Shown: positions 63,140 to 64,000 of the stretch, piece after piece
How positions within the stretch are numbered: position 1 is the stretch's first letter
How the letters are laid out: every line of letters starts with the position of its first letter
Assembly: GCF_001654845.1 (NCBI RefSeq)
Contig: NZ_LXES01000019.1
Span: 39,359 to 103,358, forward strand
DNA length: 64,000 nt
From: Enterobacter soli ATCC BAA-2102
GTDB lineage: Bacteria; Pseudomonadota; Gammaproteobacteria; Enterobacterales; Enterobacteriaceae
Reading direction: 5' to 3'
Translations under genes and position numbers: made by a program
Notes under the pieces: model-generated
The model's input: only the letters and a program-made list of their open reading frames with translations
The model's database searches: none
What the model was told of the DNA's origin: nothing

Positions 63140-63577
63140 TTAACCGATTGCGATCGTGCCTTCAGAGGTTTTCAGCCAGCGTGGCGCTTTTAGTGTATCG
63201 GCAAAATAGCCGACCAGTTCGCGCAGCAAATCCTCCAGCACGATCTCGGTCTGCAGCGGCAGTGAACCGTTGATCAGCAATTGCGTGATCTCCTGGCAGT
63301 AACGTACCAGTTGATCACATTCAGGTTCGAAAGCCGGAAGGCGTGAAGGAAGTTCTTCCACGGTCAGGCTTGCTTTTAAGTATTCCGGAATTGGTTCAAG
63401 AAGCGTGGGTTGCAGCAGGTTCAGGCAGGCGGACAGTCTGCCGTAGAGCGCCATTTTTTGTGTGGGTTCTTCGCAATCAATCACGACATCTGTGAAGCGT
63501 TCACAGTTATCCGCCAGTTCGGTAAAGGCGGTGGAGTGGTTGAAGGGAAGGGTGATTAAAGAGTCAGTCATAGCCAT
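63140..63577 (-). CDS. Uncharacterised 145-residue protein
   Basis: I do not recognise this protein. It is 145 residues, acidic and Leu/Glu-rich, mostly helical by composition, with no signal peptide or membrane segment. Cysteines occur at CERF, DCEEP, ACLNLL, ECDQL and YCQEI. The start ATGGCTATG at 63577 has GAGG about eight bases upstream. It follows the structured leader at 63587-63800 and ends just before the glyS terminator. It lies outside the K-12 gene order, and the neighbouring leader resembles satellite-element DNA, so it may belong to an integrated element. Confidence 0.65.
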   Translation of the reverse strand: MAMTDSLITLPFNHSTAFTELADNCERFTDVVIDCEEPTQKMALYGRLSACLNLLQPTLLEPIPEYLKASLTVEELPSRLPAFEPECDQLVRYCQEITQLLINGSLPLQTEIVLEDLLRELVGYFADTLKAPRWLKTSEGTIAIG

Positions 63578-63586
63578 AGTAAAACC

Positions 63587-63712
63587 TCAGTGAGTGGTAT
63601 ATCTTCCGCCACCGGAGGTTCCAGGCTCGCTGGTGGCGGAACCGAACAGGGTTGGAACGACTGGCCTCACTGACACCAGCGCGCTTTGCAGCGCCCCTGT
63701 CCGGCCCGCCAT
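63587..63712 (-). CDS. Possible 41-residue leader ORF (ash/Icd-like tail)
   Basis: ATG at 63712 to TGA at 63587, encoding MAGRTGALQS-ALVSVRPVVP and ending SGGGRYTTH. The frame stays open back to a stop at 63764-63766, so a non-ATG start could lengthen it. The Gly/Ser/Val-rich tail resembles, from memory, C-termini of small proteins encoded in P4-like satellite elements. No strong ribosome site was seen, and the DNA is full of inverted repeats, so it may be untranslated. Confidence 0.3.
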   Translation of the reverse strand: MAGRTGALQSALVSVRPVVPTLFGSATSEPGTSGGGRYTTH

Positions 63713-63800
63713 TGGGATGCAGCAGGCCGTACGACACAGAGCCTGTGTCGCCAGTGAAGTGAGTCAGGGTTCCAATCCCGGCACCTGATTTTGCAGGTGC
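63605..63800 (-). other. Structured leader with four perfect inverted repeats
   Basis: TCCGCCACC/GGTGGCGGA at 63605-63640, GCGC-TTTGCA-GCGC at 63681-63694, GACACAG-AGC-CTGTGTC at 63733-63749, and GCACCTG-ATTTTG-CAGGTGC at 63781-63800. This density of perfect stems upstream of the 145-residue gene suggests a folded RNA or an immunity/regulatory region of a satellite element. Confidence 0.55.
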
Positions 63801-64000
63801 GAAGAGAACTTACTGCTCATCAAAACAAGCGGCAACAGATTTGAGCTATGTCGCTGAGGATATTACCATTTCTGGAAAGAGGCTCGCAAAATTACCGTCT
63901 GTTCCACCCATACCCTCTCCCAAAGATCTGAGGGTTCCCCGGTCGTTTTTGTCGTTACTCAGCGATGGCATTACGCCATTGAAATAAAAGGCTTACAGCG
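63801..64000. other. Terminal 200 bases, no gene recognised
   Basis: No convincing coding region on either strand. At 63911-63936 there is a degenerate fragment of the CCCTCTCCC repeat family. The boundary of a putative integrated element may lie here or beyond the window. Confidence 0.4.

Noticed and set aside
63594..63788. A 64-codon plus-strand frame in the structured leader
   Set aside because: It crosses several perfect inverted repeats opposite to the likely transcription direction and shows no ribosome site or similarity.

Overview
The window is a piece of an enterobacterial chromosome. Gene content and order closely follow Escherichia coli K-12 from the LPS core (waa) locus to glyQS. 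Differences from K-12 in gene content, together with a two-hairpin G/C-rich dispersed repeat, suggest an Enterobacter/Leclercia/Lelliottia-like genome, but the genus cannot be fixed from sequence reading alone. Most genes are housekeeping or carbon-source genes with lengths equal or close to their K-12 orthologues. That match was used to correct many start sites that would otherwise sit too far upstream.

Layout. 1-2579: end of an LPS-core/O-antigen operon, with a partial WaaL ligase, a GT2 glycosyltransferase cut short by an in-frame amber codon, and a capsule-type sugar transferase. It ends at a bidirectional terminator shared with yibQ. 2617-6393 (minus): gpmI-envC-yibQ (glycolysis and cell-wall division). 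6642-9755 (plus): yibN-grxC-secB-gpsA-cysE. 9752-13873 (minus): lldP-lldR-lldD-trmL, L-lactate use, with two LldR-type operators about 126 bp apart. 14210-18372 (minus): mtlA-mtlD-mtlR and yibL, with four CRP-type sites upstream of mtlA. 19028-24579 (plus): yibI-yibH, yibF, selA-selB. 24731-27506 (plus): yiaY and aldB, then the yiaU/yiaT pair.

29664-34721 is accessory DNA with no counterpart at this place in K-12: a hicAB toxin-antitoxin pair and a GH127 beta-L-arabinofuranosidase with a GPH-family sugar transporter and a divergent AraC regulator. 34722-43364 holds the aerobic L-ascorbate/2,3-diketogulonate operon in the Klebsiella-type form yiaK-yiaL-yiaX1-yiaX2-lyxK-sgbH-sgbU-sgbE with its IclR regulator yiaJ; an MFS carrier and a DUF4862-like protein stand where K-12 has the yiaMNO TRAP transporter. 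43493-48630: ysaA, avtA, malS, bax. 48682-56883: the complete D-xylose regulon (xylR, xylFGH, xylAB). 56987-58446: a cysteine hydrolase and a GlxA-type regulator in place of K-12 yiaAB. 58439-63075: wecH, ysaB, glyQ, glyS.

After the glyS terminator the colinearity with K-12 ends. The last 900 bases hold an unrecognised 145-residue protein preceded by about 200 bp containing four perfect inverted repeats and a 41-codon ORF. This resembles leader regions of P4-like satellite elements and is the best candidate here for something poorly described. No rRNA, tRNA, CRISPR array or insertion sequence was seen.
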